From assembly GCF_026810445.1 (NCBI RefSeq), contig NZ_CP113949.1, positions 2,666,001 through 2,730,000 of the forward strand: DNA of 64,000 bases. The letters run 5' to 3'. A program made the position numbers and the translations under genes. Shown here in pieces: positions 37,071 through 46,582 of the stretch. Origin of the DNA: Pseudomonas sp. BSw22131 (GTDB taxonomy: Bacteria > Pseudomonadota > Gammaproteobacteria > Pseudomonadales > Pseudomonadaceae). Position 1 is the first letter of the stretch; every line of letters starts with the position of its first letter. Below the pieces are notes generated by a model that saw nothing but the letters and a program-made list of their open reading frames with translations, did no database searches and was not told the origin of the DNA.

Positions 37071-38592
37071 GCGCACTGAATGTCAGGCGATCCGGGGCCA
37101 GTTCCAGCGTCGCCTGCGAGGTCCGCACCTGAAGCGTCTGGGTACCGCGCAGTGTCAGATGCTCGCCGGGCGCCAAGCGTAAGCCTGTGAGGTCTGTCTC
37201 GTTATCGACGCCGCTGGAGACGCTTGAGCCGAGCATCGCCTGCTCGACAAGGGTTCGCTGCACGATGCCGCAGATCAATGGCTGGTCAGGGTCATCTTCA
37301 AAAAAACGCACCGCGACGGCGGTTGTTTCAGGGCTGATGTCTACCCCACGGCAGAGTCTGGCCCAACTGTCTTCGCCGCCTTTCTCTGCGCAGGCAGGCT
37401 GCCAGTCGAAGCGCAGCCTCAGCCTTCCCGGTGCATCGGATTGCTGCGGTGCAGTCAGCGTTGCGACCTGCGTGTCGCTGACCGCAGGTTTTGGGTGATC
37501 GAGCGACGGTCTGAACGGCATGGCCCACGGGAGGACTGCAAACTCATTCTGGTAACGACAGGTCGAGATGCGCGTGCCCGCCGGTACTGCGCTGATCGGC
37601 AACGAACAGCCTGAGCGCAGGGTGCGCCTCGCCAGGGTGGCCTGGACAATCGCGGCGATATCCTGCCGATCACCGCCCTTGAGTACGCTCAGTTGAATGC
37701 CCTCGTGACGAATCTCAGTCAGCAGCCACTGATCGTTCATGAGTCGGTCCGGATGCTGGCCGACTTGCATGATCTGCCCGCTCACCAGCGCTGGCTGGTT
37801 GCTACGACCTTTTATCACGCGCCGCTCGCAGCGCAGTCGCTCCAGTGTCCTGGCGCTGATCTGACGCTGTTGCGCGGTGTGGCTGGCGGAAGGTTGATTG
37901 CGACATGCGTGGCTGCTGTAACTGGGGCGAATTGCAAACTGTTCGGCCAGATGCGTGATGCCCGGCTCGCCGTCGTCTTGTGGGCTGATGACCTTCACCG
38001 CCCGCGACTGCATCAACGCCGGAAAGGTGGCCGGATCGTCACCAAAAATCAGCGTATGGCCGCCAGGGGTGTGCTCGAAGCGGAAGCTGATGCCTTCTTC
38101 TTCGCACAGCCGTTGCAGCAAATGAAGGCTGTTTTCCCGGTATTGCACGCAGTGCTCGCGCGCCGGGTAAACGCCGCTGATGGGATCGAACCGATAATCC
38201 ACGCCGCCCGAGGCGCCGTCCTCAAGCAAGTGGCTGATGATCTGCGGCACGCTCATGCCATTGAAGGTCCGGCGACTGCGCGGCTCGGCCAGTCGCATCA
38301 GGCCTGGCACTAGGGTGACCCGGTAGAGGCTCAAGCTGGTGCCCGCGTGCAGCAAGAGGGCTTCGTCGATACAGCCATGGATGCCTTGACAGGGCGCGCC
38401 GAAGGCCAGATAGGCGCTGATGCCTCGCAGGCTGGCGCAATCAAGGTCCGGGTGCCGGCTGACCAGGTCCACGTCGAATCGATAGGGCTGGTTCAGCGCC
38501 TCATGGCCTGAAAAACCAACGACCCGCAGGTCCATCTGGCTGTCATTGATTGCCAGTGTCAGTGGCCCTTGCTTGTCTTGGGGTATTGGCAT
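37057..38592 (-). CDS. Divergent orphan VgrG-family protein
   Basis: 511 residues. N-terminal gp27-like half: [75 protein letters not shown]-terminal OB-fold: [25 protein letters not shown] and [19 protein letters not shown], clearly related to VgrG's FLEGDPDRP..G.V but diverged. It stops soon after the OB-fold with hardly any beta-helix needle and no toxin extension. No PAAR, hcp, chaperone or immunity gene is next to it. It is possibly a T6SS adaptor spike, a phage-derived tail spike, or a decaying VgrG. Confidence 0.85.
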   Translation of the reverse strand: MPIPQDKQGPLTLAINDSQMDLRVVGFSGHEALNQPYRFDVDLVSRHPDLDCASLRGISAYLAFGAPCQGIHGCIDEALLLHAGTSLSLYRVTLVPGLMRLAEPRSRRTFNGMSVPQIISHLLEDGASGGVDYRFDPISGVYPAREHCVQYRENSLHLLQRLCEEEGISFRFEHTPGGHTLIFGDDPATFPALMQSRAVKVISPQDDGEPGITHLAEQFAIRPSYSSHACRNQPSASHTAQQRQISARTLERLRCERRVIKGRSNQPALVSGQIMQVGQHPDRLMNDQWLLTEIRHEGIQLSVLKGGDRQDIAAIVQATLARRTLRSGCSLPISAVPAGTRISTCRYQNEFAVLPWAMPFRPSLDHPKPAVSDTQVATLTAPQQSDAPGRLRLRFDWQPACAEKGGEDSWARLCRGVDISPETTAVAVRFFEDDPDQPLICGIVQRTLVEQAMLGSSVSSGVDNETDLTGLRLAPGEHLTLRGTQTLQVRTSQATLELAPDRLTFSALTDA

Positions 38593-38929
38593 CGTCTCTT
38601 ACCTTGGGAATCAGGGTGCAGAGGGTACGAAAAGCAGGGCTGTGGCGTCAGGGCTGGCGAGTATTTCGGAAAAGGACTACACCGCGCATCTGCATGACAC
38701 CTGCTACGAACCGGCCTGAGCGAAGCAACTTAAATGCTTCGGTTTGATCGATGGTGTGCCGCCAGGGGTTTCATCTGGCGTCAGCGCGTATAAAATGCGC
38801 CGGCGTTGCGGGTTTCCCCGACGCGTCGGCGACAGTCACTATTTTTCAGCGCTTATTGTCCCGCGAACGGCACGCCATGCCGGTCGCCGGTCCCTGACAG
38901 TAAGACGCCATCGAAACAAGAGAGCACTC
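38593..38929. other. Intergenic region between orphan vgrG and YebC-family gene
   Basis: About 340 bases upstream of both divergent genes. It contains one small hairpin, CGAAGCA/TGCTTCG at 38721-38741 with a short T-rich tail. I see no gene or clear promoter motif otherwise. Confidence 0.5.
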
Positions 38930-39634
38930 ATGGGCGCACAGTGGAAGGTCAAGCACAAAGAAGCAGCAGCCAATGCCAAGGGGCGTATTTTCGGCAAGCT
39001 GTCCAAGGAAATCATGATTGCTGCGCGGTCTGGCGCTGATCCAGACATGAACTCGCGCTTGCGGCTGGTGGTAGAGCAGGCGAAAAAAGCTTCGATGCCG
39101 CGTGAAACTCTCGAGCGAGCTATCAAGAAGGGTGCCGGTTTGCTCGGTGAGCATGTGCACTTCGAGAAGCTGACCTATGAGGGCTTTGCGCCGCACAAGG
39201 TGCCGGTGATCGTCGAGTGCCTGACCGACAACATCAATCGCACGGTGTCTGAAATCCGCGTGCTGTTCCGCAAGGGTCAGTTGGGCGCAGCGGGCTCTGT
39301 GTCGTGGGATTTCCTGCATCAAGGGATGGTCGAGGCTGTTCCGGTCAGCTCTGAGGCCGACCCTGAAGAGGCAGCCATCGAAGCCGGCGCTCAGGATTTT
39401 GAGGCAGGTGAGGAGGGCGCCACTGTGTTCTTCACTGAAATCACTGACCTGGACGCGGTCTGCAAGGCGCTCCCAGAGCACGGATTTACCGTGCAATCGG
39501 CTCACATTGGTTACCGCCCAAAAAGTTTCGTTGAAGGTTTGACCGACGAGCAGATGGCTGAAGTCGAGGCGTTTCTCGAAGCCATCGACGGAAACGATGA
39601 CGTGCAGAACGTCTACGTCGGCCTCGCAGGCTGA
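38930..39634 (+). CDS. YebC/PmpR-family protein
   Basis: 234 residues from ATG 38930. Family marks: [35 protein letters not shown] (YebC N-terminus, with the usual GHSKWANIKH-type start altered), [62 protein letters not shown] and [10 protein letters not shown]. YebC proteins have been described as transcription regulators and, more recently, as translation factors for stalled ribosomes. The altered N-terminus and the lack of ruvC nearby suggest a second, YebC-II-like paralog. Confidence 0.9.
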   Translation: MGAQWKVKHKEAAANAKGRIFGKLSKEIMIAARSGADPDMNSRLRLVVEQAKKASMPRETLERAIKKGAGLLGEHVHFEKLTYEGFAPHKVPVIVECLTDNINRTVSEIRVLFRKGQLGAAGSVSWDFLHQGMVEAVPVSSEADPEEAAIEAGAQDFEAGEEGATVFFTEITDLDAVCKALPEHGFTVQSAHIGYRPKSFVEGLTDEQMAEVEAFLEAIDGNDDVQNVYVGLAG

Positions 39635-39681
39635 AACCAGACCTTTGCGGCAACCCTGGCGGTCGCCGCATAGCAGAACTA

Positions 39682-40992
39682 TCAGGCGCGTCGCAATGCG
39701 CTGATTGCCGACAGTCTCTGCGCTATCTCTGAAAACCCAGGCCGTTGCGCAACCACAGGTTGAGTGCAATCGGCTTGCAGCGCATTCAGGCGGGCTTCCA
39801 TGTCCGCATCCATTGCGTCGCAGCGCTCGATCAACTCTCCCAGCAGTATGCCGAACGCCCGTGCCTCGAGGCGCTCAAGCTGCGCGCCGGTGTTGGCATC
39901 GGGATAGAACGACGCTGCACCGAAGTCCCCCAGTAAACAGTCTCCGCGCTCGTTCCAGAGAATGTTGTGCCCGTACAGGTCGCCGTGAGTAAGGCCTTGT
40001 GCATGCAAATGTGCGGTGGCGGCGGCGATACCGGCGGCAATGTTCAGTGCCACCGAGGGTGAAAACCGACCGTTGCCGTACCTGTCACGGGTGCAGCTTT
40101 GCAGGCTCGGTGGACCCGCCAGGTTGGTGAAATCAGGGCTGATCAATTGCATGACCAAGCCATCAACCTCTGCGGGATGGCCGTGGATCTTGCCTTCGAC
40201 GTTGATCAGATTGGGGTGGTTGCCTGCGGCGATGCAGGCTGCCATTTCATTGAGCGGGGAGCCGTCGCTGGTCACGGCGCCCTTGTACAGCTTGACCGCA
40301 ACCGCTTGCCGCGTTTGCTGATCGTTGCGCCATAACGCTTGTTGAATCACGCCGGACGCCCCTTGCCCCAATACCTGCTGCAACTCCAGGTCTTGCCAGC
40401 GGATGGCATGGATGGGCGTGTCGCCCCGAGGCGATGAAAGCGGGTTGCCGGCGCAGGCCAGCCACGCGAGGGCGGGCATGTTCAGCACCCAGTCAGGGAG
40501 TCGCTGAATGTTATTGGCCGAAATCCGCAGCAGTTCCAGGCGTTCGCAACGAGCCAGTGACGCAGGAAGATCGCGCAGCCGGTTGCCAGCCATCATCAGT
40601 TTCTGCAGGTATCGGCAGTCGCCCAGCGCTTGGGGCAGCGACTCGATGCGGTTGTCGGTCAGGATCAACGAACGCAGGCGCACAGGCAGTGCGCGCGCTG
40701 GCACCTCCTGGATCTGGCACGCCTTGAAACCGACCACTTCCAGTTGCGCGCACTGGCCGATGGCGTCCGGCAGCCGGGTGAAGGGGTTGTTCGAGCAGAA
40801 CAGGATCTTCAGGTGCGTGAGCCGGTGCAGATCATCGGGCAGCCCGGTCAAGGCGTTGCCGCTCAGGTCGAGTGTTTCCAGTGAGTCGCTGAGGCTGAAG
40901 ATTTCCGGCGGGAACTCCGTCAGGCCGCAGGCCAGGGAAAGTCGCGTGATACCGGCCAGTTTGCCGGCGCGCAGGTCTGCGAGAGTGTGCAT
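39682..40992 (-). CDS. Leucine-rich-repeat protein with serine/threonine-kinase domain
   Basis: 436 residues. Residues ~15-200 are seven to eight LRRs of the bacterial x-LxxLPxx type (LETLDLSGNALTGLPDDL, LKILFCSNNPFTRLPDAI, LRSLILTDNRIESLPQAL, LELLRISANNIQRLPDWV). Residues ~205-430 are a protein-kinase fold: LGQGASGVIQQAL glycine loop, VAVKLYKG lysine, HGDLYGHNILW catalytic loop, LLGDFGAASFY metal site. The motifs look active. It is cytoplasmic, with no signal or membrane segment. LRR kinases are uncommon in bacteria; the substrate is unknown. Confidence 0.9.
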   Translation of the reverse strand: MHTLADLRAGKLAGITRLSLACGLTEFPPEIFSLSDSLETLDLSGNALTGLPDDLHRLTHLKILFCSNNPFTRLPDAIGQCAQLEVVGFKACQIQEVPARALPVRLRSLILTDNRIESLPQALGDCRYLQKLMMAGNRLRDLPASLARCERLELLRISANNIQRLPDWVLNMPALAWLACAGNPLSSPRGDTPIHAIRWQDLELQQVLGQGASGVIQQALWRNDQQTRQAVAVKLYKGAVTSDGSPLNEMAACIAAGNHPNLINVEGKIHGHPAEVDGLVMQLISPDFTNLAGPPSLQSCTRDRYGNGRFSPSVALNIAAGIAAATAHLHAQGLTHGDLYGHNILWNERGDCLLGDFGAASFYPDANTGAQLERLEARAFGILLGELIERCDAMDADMEARLNALQADCTQPVVAQRPGFSEIAQRLSAISALRRA

Positions 40993-41084
40993 AGAGAGGT
41001 CACGGGTGGCAGATTTAGTCGGCCATCATAACGATTTGCGCCGCCGCGAGGCAGTGATGCGCTCCAATCGCGATCGACCGATAC

Positions 41085-41633
41085 TCAGCCCAGGCAGCGG
41101 TCGAGCAGTTGATGCATGCGCTCGAGGCTGGGCGGTGTCTCGGCGTAGAGGATGCGGTAGATCATCGGCGCGACAACGGCATCGATCAGCTCGTCAGCAG
41201 ACGGCGTGCGTTCGCCGCGCTCGCGTGCCCGGTCAATCATGATCTGGAATTGATCGCGAACGATGTTCAGGCATTTGCCCGAGCACAAGGTGGCGCTGCT
41301 GGCCACCACATCACGCATCATTTCCCGGCCGGGCTCGGAACTCATTTCATCCAGATAGACTTCGGTCCAGTTGCGCAGGTCGTCACGCAGATTGCCGCAA
41401 TCGACAGGCTCGTCGGGCCGCAAGCGTTCTACGGCCGCGTCGGCCAGCAAGGCAGTGAGGTCGCCCCAGCGACGGTAGATGGTCGAGGGCGTCACGCCTG
41501 CGCGGGCTGCAATGACCGGCACACTGATCGCCGAGCGGTCCTGCTCTTGCAGCAAGTCGCGCACGGCGGCGTAGATGGATGTCTGTACACGAGCACTGCG
41601 GCCGCCCGTGCGGATGCCTTCTTTGATAGCCAT
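41085..41633 (-). CDS. TetR-family repressor
   Basis: 182 residues with an N-terminal TetR helix-turn-helix (SIYAAVRDLLQEQDRSAISVPVIAARAGVTPSTIYRRWGDLTALLADAAVERL) and a C-terminal ligand domain. It is divergent from an MFS exporter, the standard layout for a local drug-efflux repressor. The ~105-base spacer carries a direct repeat that may be its operator. Confidence 0.93.
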   Translation of the reverse strand: MAIKEGIRTGGRSARVQTSIYAAVRDLLQEQDRSAISVPVIAARAGVTPSTIYRRWGDLTALLADAAVERLRPDEPVDCGNLRDDLRNWTEVYLDEMSSEPGREMMRDVVASSATLCSGKCLNIVRDQFQIMIDRARERGERTPSADELIDAVVAPMIYRILYAETPPSLERMHQLLDRCLG

Positions 41634-41651
41634 GAATCGGACCTTAACACA

Positions 41652-41709
41652 AAGTATTTGCTTTAAGCGGGTTCAGCTCGCACACTCCGTAAAGCTAAGT
41701 CTTTGCTTT
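41652..41709. promoter_or_regulatory. Direct repeats between tetR-type gene and MFS gene
   Basis: AAGTATTTGCTTT (41652-41664) and AAGTCTTTGCTTT (41697-41709) are identical at 12 of 13 positions and lie 45 bases apart, one near each divergent start. They are candidate operators for the TetR protein. Confidence 0.5.
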
Positions 41710-41738
41710 TGCGTCGTGGTTTTTTGGAGAGTGTACCC

Positions 41739-42986
41739 GTGTCTGAATCTTTGCAGAACCCGAAAGTCGATGTGAGGGATCGAGGTCACCTGGGTTTCCT
41801 CGCGTTCGTCCTCCTGTGCTTCTTCGCAGCGTCCAGCACACCCACGCCGCTTTACCATCTCTACCAACAGGGCTGGGGCTTTTCTCCGGCGCTGCTGACC
41901 CTGATCTTCGCCGTGTATGCGTTGAGTCTGCTGGTGGCGCTGCTGGTCTTCGGATCGTTGTCCGATTATCTCGGGCGACGGCCGGTGATCTTTGCCGCGC
42001 TGCTGCTGGAGATGCTATCGATGGCGCTGTTCATGGCTGCCAGCGATGTCGGATGGTTGTTGGCGGCTCGCGTGGTGCAAGGTTTTGCGACGGGTATGGC
42101 GACCAGCGCGCTCGGCGCGGCGTTGCTCGACACCGACCCCGCGCAAGGTCCACTGGTCAATAGCATCGCCCCCATGTTCGGCATGGCTGCCGGCGCACTG
42201 GGCACCAGCGCGCTGGTTGAGTACGCACCGCTGCCGTTGCTGCTCGCGTATGCGGTGTTGCTGGCCTTGTTCACAGCACAAGCGCTTTACCTGTGGCGCA
42301 TTGAAGAGACCGTTACGCCGCAGGCGGGGGTGTGGGGTTCTTTGCGGCCTTCTTTGCATGTGCCGGCGCAGGCCCGCGGGACGCTCTGGCTGGTCTTGCC
42401 TGCGGACATTGCCGCTTGGGCACTGGGCGGTTTTTTTCTGTCGCTGAGTCCGTCACTGCTGGCAGCGGCTACCGGCTCCACGTCGGTGCTCAATGGCGGG
42501 TTTGCAGTGGCAGCGTTGACCATCAGTGGCGCCGTGGCGATCGCTTACCTTCGTACTCGCGCACCGGTCCTGGCCTTGTGGGTCGGATGCAGCTTTCTGG
42601 CGATGGGCGTGCTGGTGGTTCTCGCGGCGGTCAATCTCGGGCTGCTGTGGCTGTTCTTCGTGGGAACGGTTGTGGCGGGCATCGGCTTTGGTTCGAGCTT
42701 TCTTGGGGCGATGCGGCTGTTGTTGCCGCTGGCACATGCTCACGAGCGCGCAGGCCTGATGTCGGCGTTCTACGTGCTCAGTTATCTGGCGTTCTGCGTC
42801 CCTGCGTTGATCGCAGGGTTATCGATGAAACAAGTGGGGCTGATTGCGACGACCAACGTCTATGGGGCCATCGTAGTGTTGCTGGCGTTGATCGCCTTGG
42901 CGGCCTTGTTGATCCAACGGGCAAACCGGCGAGGATCTCAACCCGTTTCGCTGGAAATCGATCAGGCGCTGGATGAGCCGCGTTAA
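41739..42986 (+). CDS. MFS transporter
   Basis: 415 residues from GTG 41739 (GGAG ~10 bases upstream; an in-frame TTG at 41703 is poorer). Twelve hydrophobic segments. MFS signature between TM2 and TM3 is FGSLSDYLGRRPVIFAALL, and AARVVQGFATGMATSALGAALLD is TM4/5. This is the drug/sugar-efflux branch of the family; the substrate is unknown. It is probably repressed by the divergent TetR. Confidence 0.9.
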   Translation: MSESLQNPKVDVRDRGHLGFLAFVLLCFFAASSTPTPLYHLYQQGWGFSPALLTLIFAVYALSLLVALLVFGSLSDYLGRRPVIFAALLLEMLSMALFMAASDVGWLLAARVVQGFATGMATSALGAALLDTDPAQGPLVNSIAPMFGMAAGALGTSALVEYAPLPLLLAYAVLLALFTAQALYLWRIEETVTPQAGVWGSLRPSLHVPAQARGTLWLVLPADIAAWALGGFFLSLSPSLLAAATGSTSVLNGGFAVAALTISGAVAIAYLRTRAPVLALWVGCSFLAMGVLVVLAAVNLGLLWLFFVGTVVAGIGFGSSFLGAMRLLLPLAHAHERAGLMSAFYVLSYLAFCVPALIAGLSMKQVGLIATTNVYGAIVVLLALIALAALLIQRANRRGSQPVSLEIDQALDEPR

Positions 42987-43090
42987 AAGCTTGCAGCAGG
43001 CGCCAGGCTAAAGTTTGTGACGCGTGCGCCGTTATCCTGATTAAGCGGCGCTCTTATCAATCAGGATCGCAACTCACAAAGACGTACACC

Positions 43091-44665
43091 ATGACCAGCA
43101 TCAGTGCAGTCAGTCAGGGCCAGCTTTTAGCCCTCAAACCCGCCACAGCTTTGGCCCCTGCGGTGAATGACGAAGCCGGGTCCACCCAGGTTTCGTCCCC
43201 GGCGTCGGTGGTGTTGCTCGGCCAGCAATCGGCTGTACAGAGCGCGCTCTATTCCTCCCGTGGCTTGCTGCCGGGCACAGAAGTGTCGCTGGCCTGGGAA
43301 GCCGAGGCCGTGAACAAGGTGTCTGCGGTAATGTCGGGCAACTTCGCGGTGTCCGCCACAGCGGGCCGGTTTCAGGGCCTCGGCGCGGCGTTACTGAAGC
43401 AACTGGCGAGCAACGGCAGCGATTATTCGCAGTCTCTGGTCAGATCCAATGGCGCGCTGCAGACAGCCGAGTTGTCGGCGGCGCAATTGGCGCTTCACGG
43501 CAAGGCCGAGAACAGCATCACCCTCACCATCAAGACAGCCAGCGGCGCCACCGTCAGCCTGAATCTGAGTAGCAAGGATAACGGGCTTGCGGTGTCGGCT
43601 GATGTCACCGGTGGCACTCTCAACGACGACGAACTGGCCGGATTGGCGAGTCTGGCCGATGGATTTCAGTCAGCGATCGATGGATTGTCCTCCAACCCTC
43701 CAGCGCTCAACCTGGACAAGCTGACCCAATACGACACAAGCGTGTTTTCCTCCATCGACCTCAAAGCCCAGCTCAAAGGCGCCGACGGCACTCCGCAAAC
43801 CTTGAGTTTTCGGGCCGACAGCGCAGGCCGGTCAGTGGACATGACCGGTTCTGTTGGCAGCTTTCAGCTGTCGTTGGACTTGCAAAACTCCGCCATCCTC
43901 GGCAACGCCGATCAGCAGGAGAAGGCGCTGCAGTCGTACCTCAAGCAATTTGATTCCGCACGTCAGCGTGGGCATGGCGACGACCAACTGATGACCCTGT
44001 TCGCCGACACGTTCAAAACCCTGAACAGCCATTACCCCGACACTTCTCCAGCGTCCGGTGCGCCGCAAACCGTTAACAGCATCAGCCTGACCGATGCCGA
44101 TCACGCCCTGCTCACAGGGCTGGCGGACTTCAGTGCCTCCGTCAAGGCGCGCACTGAGGCGAGCAACCCGTATCGGCTGGACGAGCTGGATGCATTTGCC
44201 TATCAAGTGTCGCAATCCAGCAAGAGTCAGGGCCAGGATCAGCTCAATCGCACCGTCGAGCAGACTCGACAATCCCATCTGACGGCCAGTTACCACCAGG
44301 CGCTTTATCCCGGGGCGGCGCTCAAGTTGGGGACGGACGCCGAATCGCAGAGCTACGCCTACTATCAGATCGAAGACAGTACCAGCACGTCGCTGCGAAT
44401 GGAGTACGACAAAGGCAAGCTGATCGACGCGTCGGTGAGCAAATCGGTCAGCCAGTCCACTCGGATTTCCAAGTACGAGTTGGGCAAGCTCATTGAGGAC
44501 ACCCTGACGCCGGAGAACCACCAGCAGCGGGAAAACCTGAGCAGCCTTGTCGAGGCAGCGTTGCAGGCGGACACGAAGTCGAGGCTGCAAACCGGGCGCT
44601 CAACCCTGGCGGATGCGCTGGCGTCAATTCGCGAGCGTGTGATGCAGCCGCAACGGCTGTCATGA
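43091..44665 (+). CDS. Unrecognised Ser/Ala-rich protein
   Basis: 524 residues with no signal peptide, membrane span or catalytic motif I know. It is rich in Ser, Ala, Gln and Leu, in style like flagellar hook-length or surface-associated proteins. Blocks include ITLTIKTASGATVSLNLSSKDNGLAVSADVTGG (a beta-rich stretch repeated weakly at LKAQLKGADGTPQTLSFRADSAGRSV) and a helical C-terminus. Homologs are common in Pseudomonas as 'hypothetical' from memory of the style, but I cannot assign a role. It is monocistronic between MFS and catalase-like genes. Confidence 0.8.
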   Translation: MTSISAVSQGQLLALKPATALAPAVNDEAGSTQVSSPASVVLLGQQSAVQSALYSSRGLLPGTEVSLAWEAEAVNKVSAVMSGNFAVSATAGRFQGLGAALLKQLASNGSDYSQSLVRSNGALQTAELSAAQLALHGKAENSITLTIKTASGATVSLNLSSKDNGLAVSADVTGGTLNDDELAGLASLADGFQSAIDGLSSNPPALNLDKLTQYDTSVFSSIDLKAQLKGADGTPQTLSFRADSAGRSVDMTGSVGSFQLSLDLQNSAILGNADQQEKALQSYLKQFDSARQRGHGDDQLMTLFADTFKTLNSHYPDTSPASGAPQTVNSISLTDADHALLTGLADFSASVKARTEASNPYRLDELDAFAYQVSQSSKSQGQDQLNRTVEQTRQSHLTASYHQALYPGAALKLGTDAESQSYAYYQIEDSTSTSLRMEYDKGKLIDASVSKSVSQSTRISKYELGKLIEDTLTPENHQQRENLSSLVEAALQADTKSRLQTGRSTLADALASIRERVMQPQRLS

Positions 44666-44810
44666 ACCCCACTTCGCGCCCTGACTGCGCACGCTGATCA
44701 AGCCTGCTCTGGGCCTGAAAAATAGTGTCGACACTGGGGAATAGTTACATCGTCGCGACGTCACAGCTTTAACACTGTGATGAGAGGCCAAAGGCCCGGA
44801 GATGCTTCCT

Positions 44811-45902
44811 ATGATTGAGCGCGAACCACCGCAGCACGCCAAACCTCCACTCAGTACGCCCCAAATCATCGTGCGTCTGGCCGGTATCGGCGCGGTGGTG
44901 GTGGTGATCGCCGGTGCTTTCGCCTACGTCAACGGCACGCTTGATCCCCACCGGCTGACACCGGCGCGGGTGGTGGACCTCTTGGAGCACAACAACGGCC
45001 TGTTCCCCGGCTACCGCCGCAATCACTCCAAAGGCAGCTGCGTGGCCGGTTATTTCGAGAGCAGCGGTGCGGCAGCATCCTTGTCCAGCGCCCAAGTGTT
45101 TGCAGCCGGGCGCACGCCGGTGGTGGGGCGCTTTGCGCTGCCGACCGGCAATCCCTATTCGCCTGATAACGCGGCGCCGATTCGCAGTCTGGCGCTGCAG
45201 TTCACTCAGGCCAACGGTCAGCAGTGGCGCACGGGCGTCAACAGCATGCCGCGGTTTCCGGTGGGCACGCCGGATGCGTTCATCGACCTGCAAATTGCAA
45301 CCGCCCCGGACCCGAAAACCGGCAAGCCTGACCCGGCCAAACCTCCTGCGTTTTTTGCAGCGCATCCGGAAACCGCGCCGTTTCTCGCATGGATCAAAAC
45401 CGCCAGGCCCTCTGCCAGTTACGTCACCGAAACCTACAACTCGGTGAACGCGTTTGTGCTGGTGTCAGCCGATGGCAAGCGTCAGGCAGTGCGCTGGAGT
45501 GTGGTGCCGCAAAATCAGGATTCGCGGGTGGCGCCCACGCCGCAAGATAAAGATTTTCTGGAAAAGGACCTGGTCGAGAAACTGGCCGCCAGCCCGCAAC
45601 GCTTCAGCCTGATGCTGACGCTGGCTCAACCCGGAGACCCCACCAACGACGCCAGCAAGGCGTGGCCTGCGGATCGCAAAACAGTGGATGCGGGCACGCT
45701 GGTGCTGGACGAGACCCAGCCTGAGTTGACAGGCGATTGCCGGGACATCAACTACGATCCGCTGGTGCTGCCGAACGGGATCGAAGGTTCGGATGATCCG
45801 TTGCTTGCCGCACGCTCAGCGGCGTACGCCGCATCCTATGAGCGCCGCACCCGTGAAGTGAATGAGCTCAACGCCGCCCCTGCACAGGAGAAGCAACCAT
45901 GA
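44811..45902 (+). CDS. Catalase-family peroxidase (SrpA-like), membrane-anchored
   Basis: 363 residues. ATG 44811 lies 9 bases after GGAG; the ATG at 44802 is directly against it. One N-terminal membrane segment (IIVRLAGIGAVVVVIAGAFAYV), then a minimal catalase core: FPGYRRNHSKGSCVAGYFESS, VVGRFALPTGNPYSPDNAAPIRSLALQF, FVLVSADGKRQAVRWSVVP and SYERRTREVN. This fits the small catalase-related peroxidases with heme, presumably periplasmic. It is coupled (ATGA) to cytochrome b561, which may supply electrons. Confidence 0.85.
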   Translation: MIEREPPQHAKPPLSTPQIIVRLAGIGAVVVVIAGAFAYVNGTLDPHRLTPARVVDLLEHNNGLFPGYRRNHSKGSCVAGYFESSGAAASLSSAQVFAAGRTPVVGRFALPTGNPYSPDNAAPIRSLALQFTQANGQQWRTGVNSMPRFPVGTPDAFIDLQIATAPDPKTGKPDPAKPPAFFAAHPETAPFLAWIKTARPSASYVTETYNSVNAFVLVSADGKRQAVRWSVVPQNQDSRVAPTPQDKDFLEKDLVEKLAASPQRFSLMLTLAQPGDPTNDASKAWPADRKTVDAGTLVLDETQPELTGDCRDINYDPLVLPNGIEGSDDPLLAARSAAYAASYERRTREVNELNAAPAQEKQP

Positions 45903-46435
45903 GTACCCCGACGTCTCACTTCGCACCCTTGGCGCGGCTGCTGCACTGGCTGATGGCGCTGATGGTGATTGCCATGTTGTTCATCGGCGCCGGAATGGTC
46001 GCCTCGGTGTCGCAACGGCATGAGTGGCTACTGAATCTGCATAAACCGCTGGGTATCGCGATTCTGGTGTTGGTGACTGTGCGTTTGATCGTGCGGTTTT
46101 CGACGACGACAGCACCGCTGCCGGCCGATCTACCGGTTTGGCAAGCGCTCGCAGCCAAGCTCTCGCACTACCTGTTGTACGCCCTGATGCTGGCGATGCC
46201 TTTGATCGGCTGGACGATGATTTCGGCCGCAGGTGACCCGGTGATGCTCAGCGAAAGTGTTCGCCTGCCATCGATTGTCGGCGCGGACGCTGAGACCTTC
46301 GCCTTCTTGCGTGGGGCGCACCGGTATCTGTCGTATCTGTTTTTCCTGACGATCCTTATGCACCTGGCGGCTGCACTGTTTCATGGCTGGATCAGAAGGG
46401 ATGAAGTGCTGGACAGCATGCTGCGAGGGAGATGA
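45899..46435 (+). CDS. Cytochrome b561
   Basis: 178 residues, four membrane spans with the heme-ligand histidines expected for the family: HFAPLARLLHWLMALMVIAM, NLHKPLGIAILVLVTVRLIVRF, LSHYLLYALMLAMPLIGW and HRYLSYLFFLTILMHLAAALFHG. It moves electrons across the inner membrane, usually from quinol. The start overlaps the preceding catalase-like gene by 4 bases; this pairing recurs in proteobacteria and suggests a membrane peroxidase system. Confidence 0.92.
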   Translation: MSTPTSHFAPLARLLHWLMALMVIAMLFIGAGMVASVSQRHEWLLNLHKPLGIAILVLVTVRLIVRFSTTTAPLPADLPVWQALAAKLSHYLLYALMLAMPLIGWTMISAAGDPVMLSESVRLPSIVGADAETFAFLRGAHRYLSYLFFLTILMHLAAALFHGWIRRDEVLDSMLRGR

Positions 46436-46480
46436 TCGCGCCACGCGAATGAATGCACGCCTGCGGGGCGCGCGCCGCTC

Positions 46481-46558
46481 TGTAGAAGCCAACTCGTTGG
46501 CGAGGCGTCTTGCGCGTCGAATCATTCATGCCGCCGCACGAATGAATTCGCGCCTACA
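46481..46558. repeat. REP-type inverted repeat
   Basis: TGTAGAAGCCAACTCGTTGGCGAG from 46481 and CGAATGAATTCGCGCCTACA ending at 46558 form the two arms. It lies between the convergent cytochrome b561 and carboxypeptidase genes, a usual REP position. Confidence 0.75.
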
Positions 46559-46582
46559 GAGTGGCTTTAGGGCTTGGGGGGC

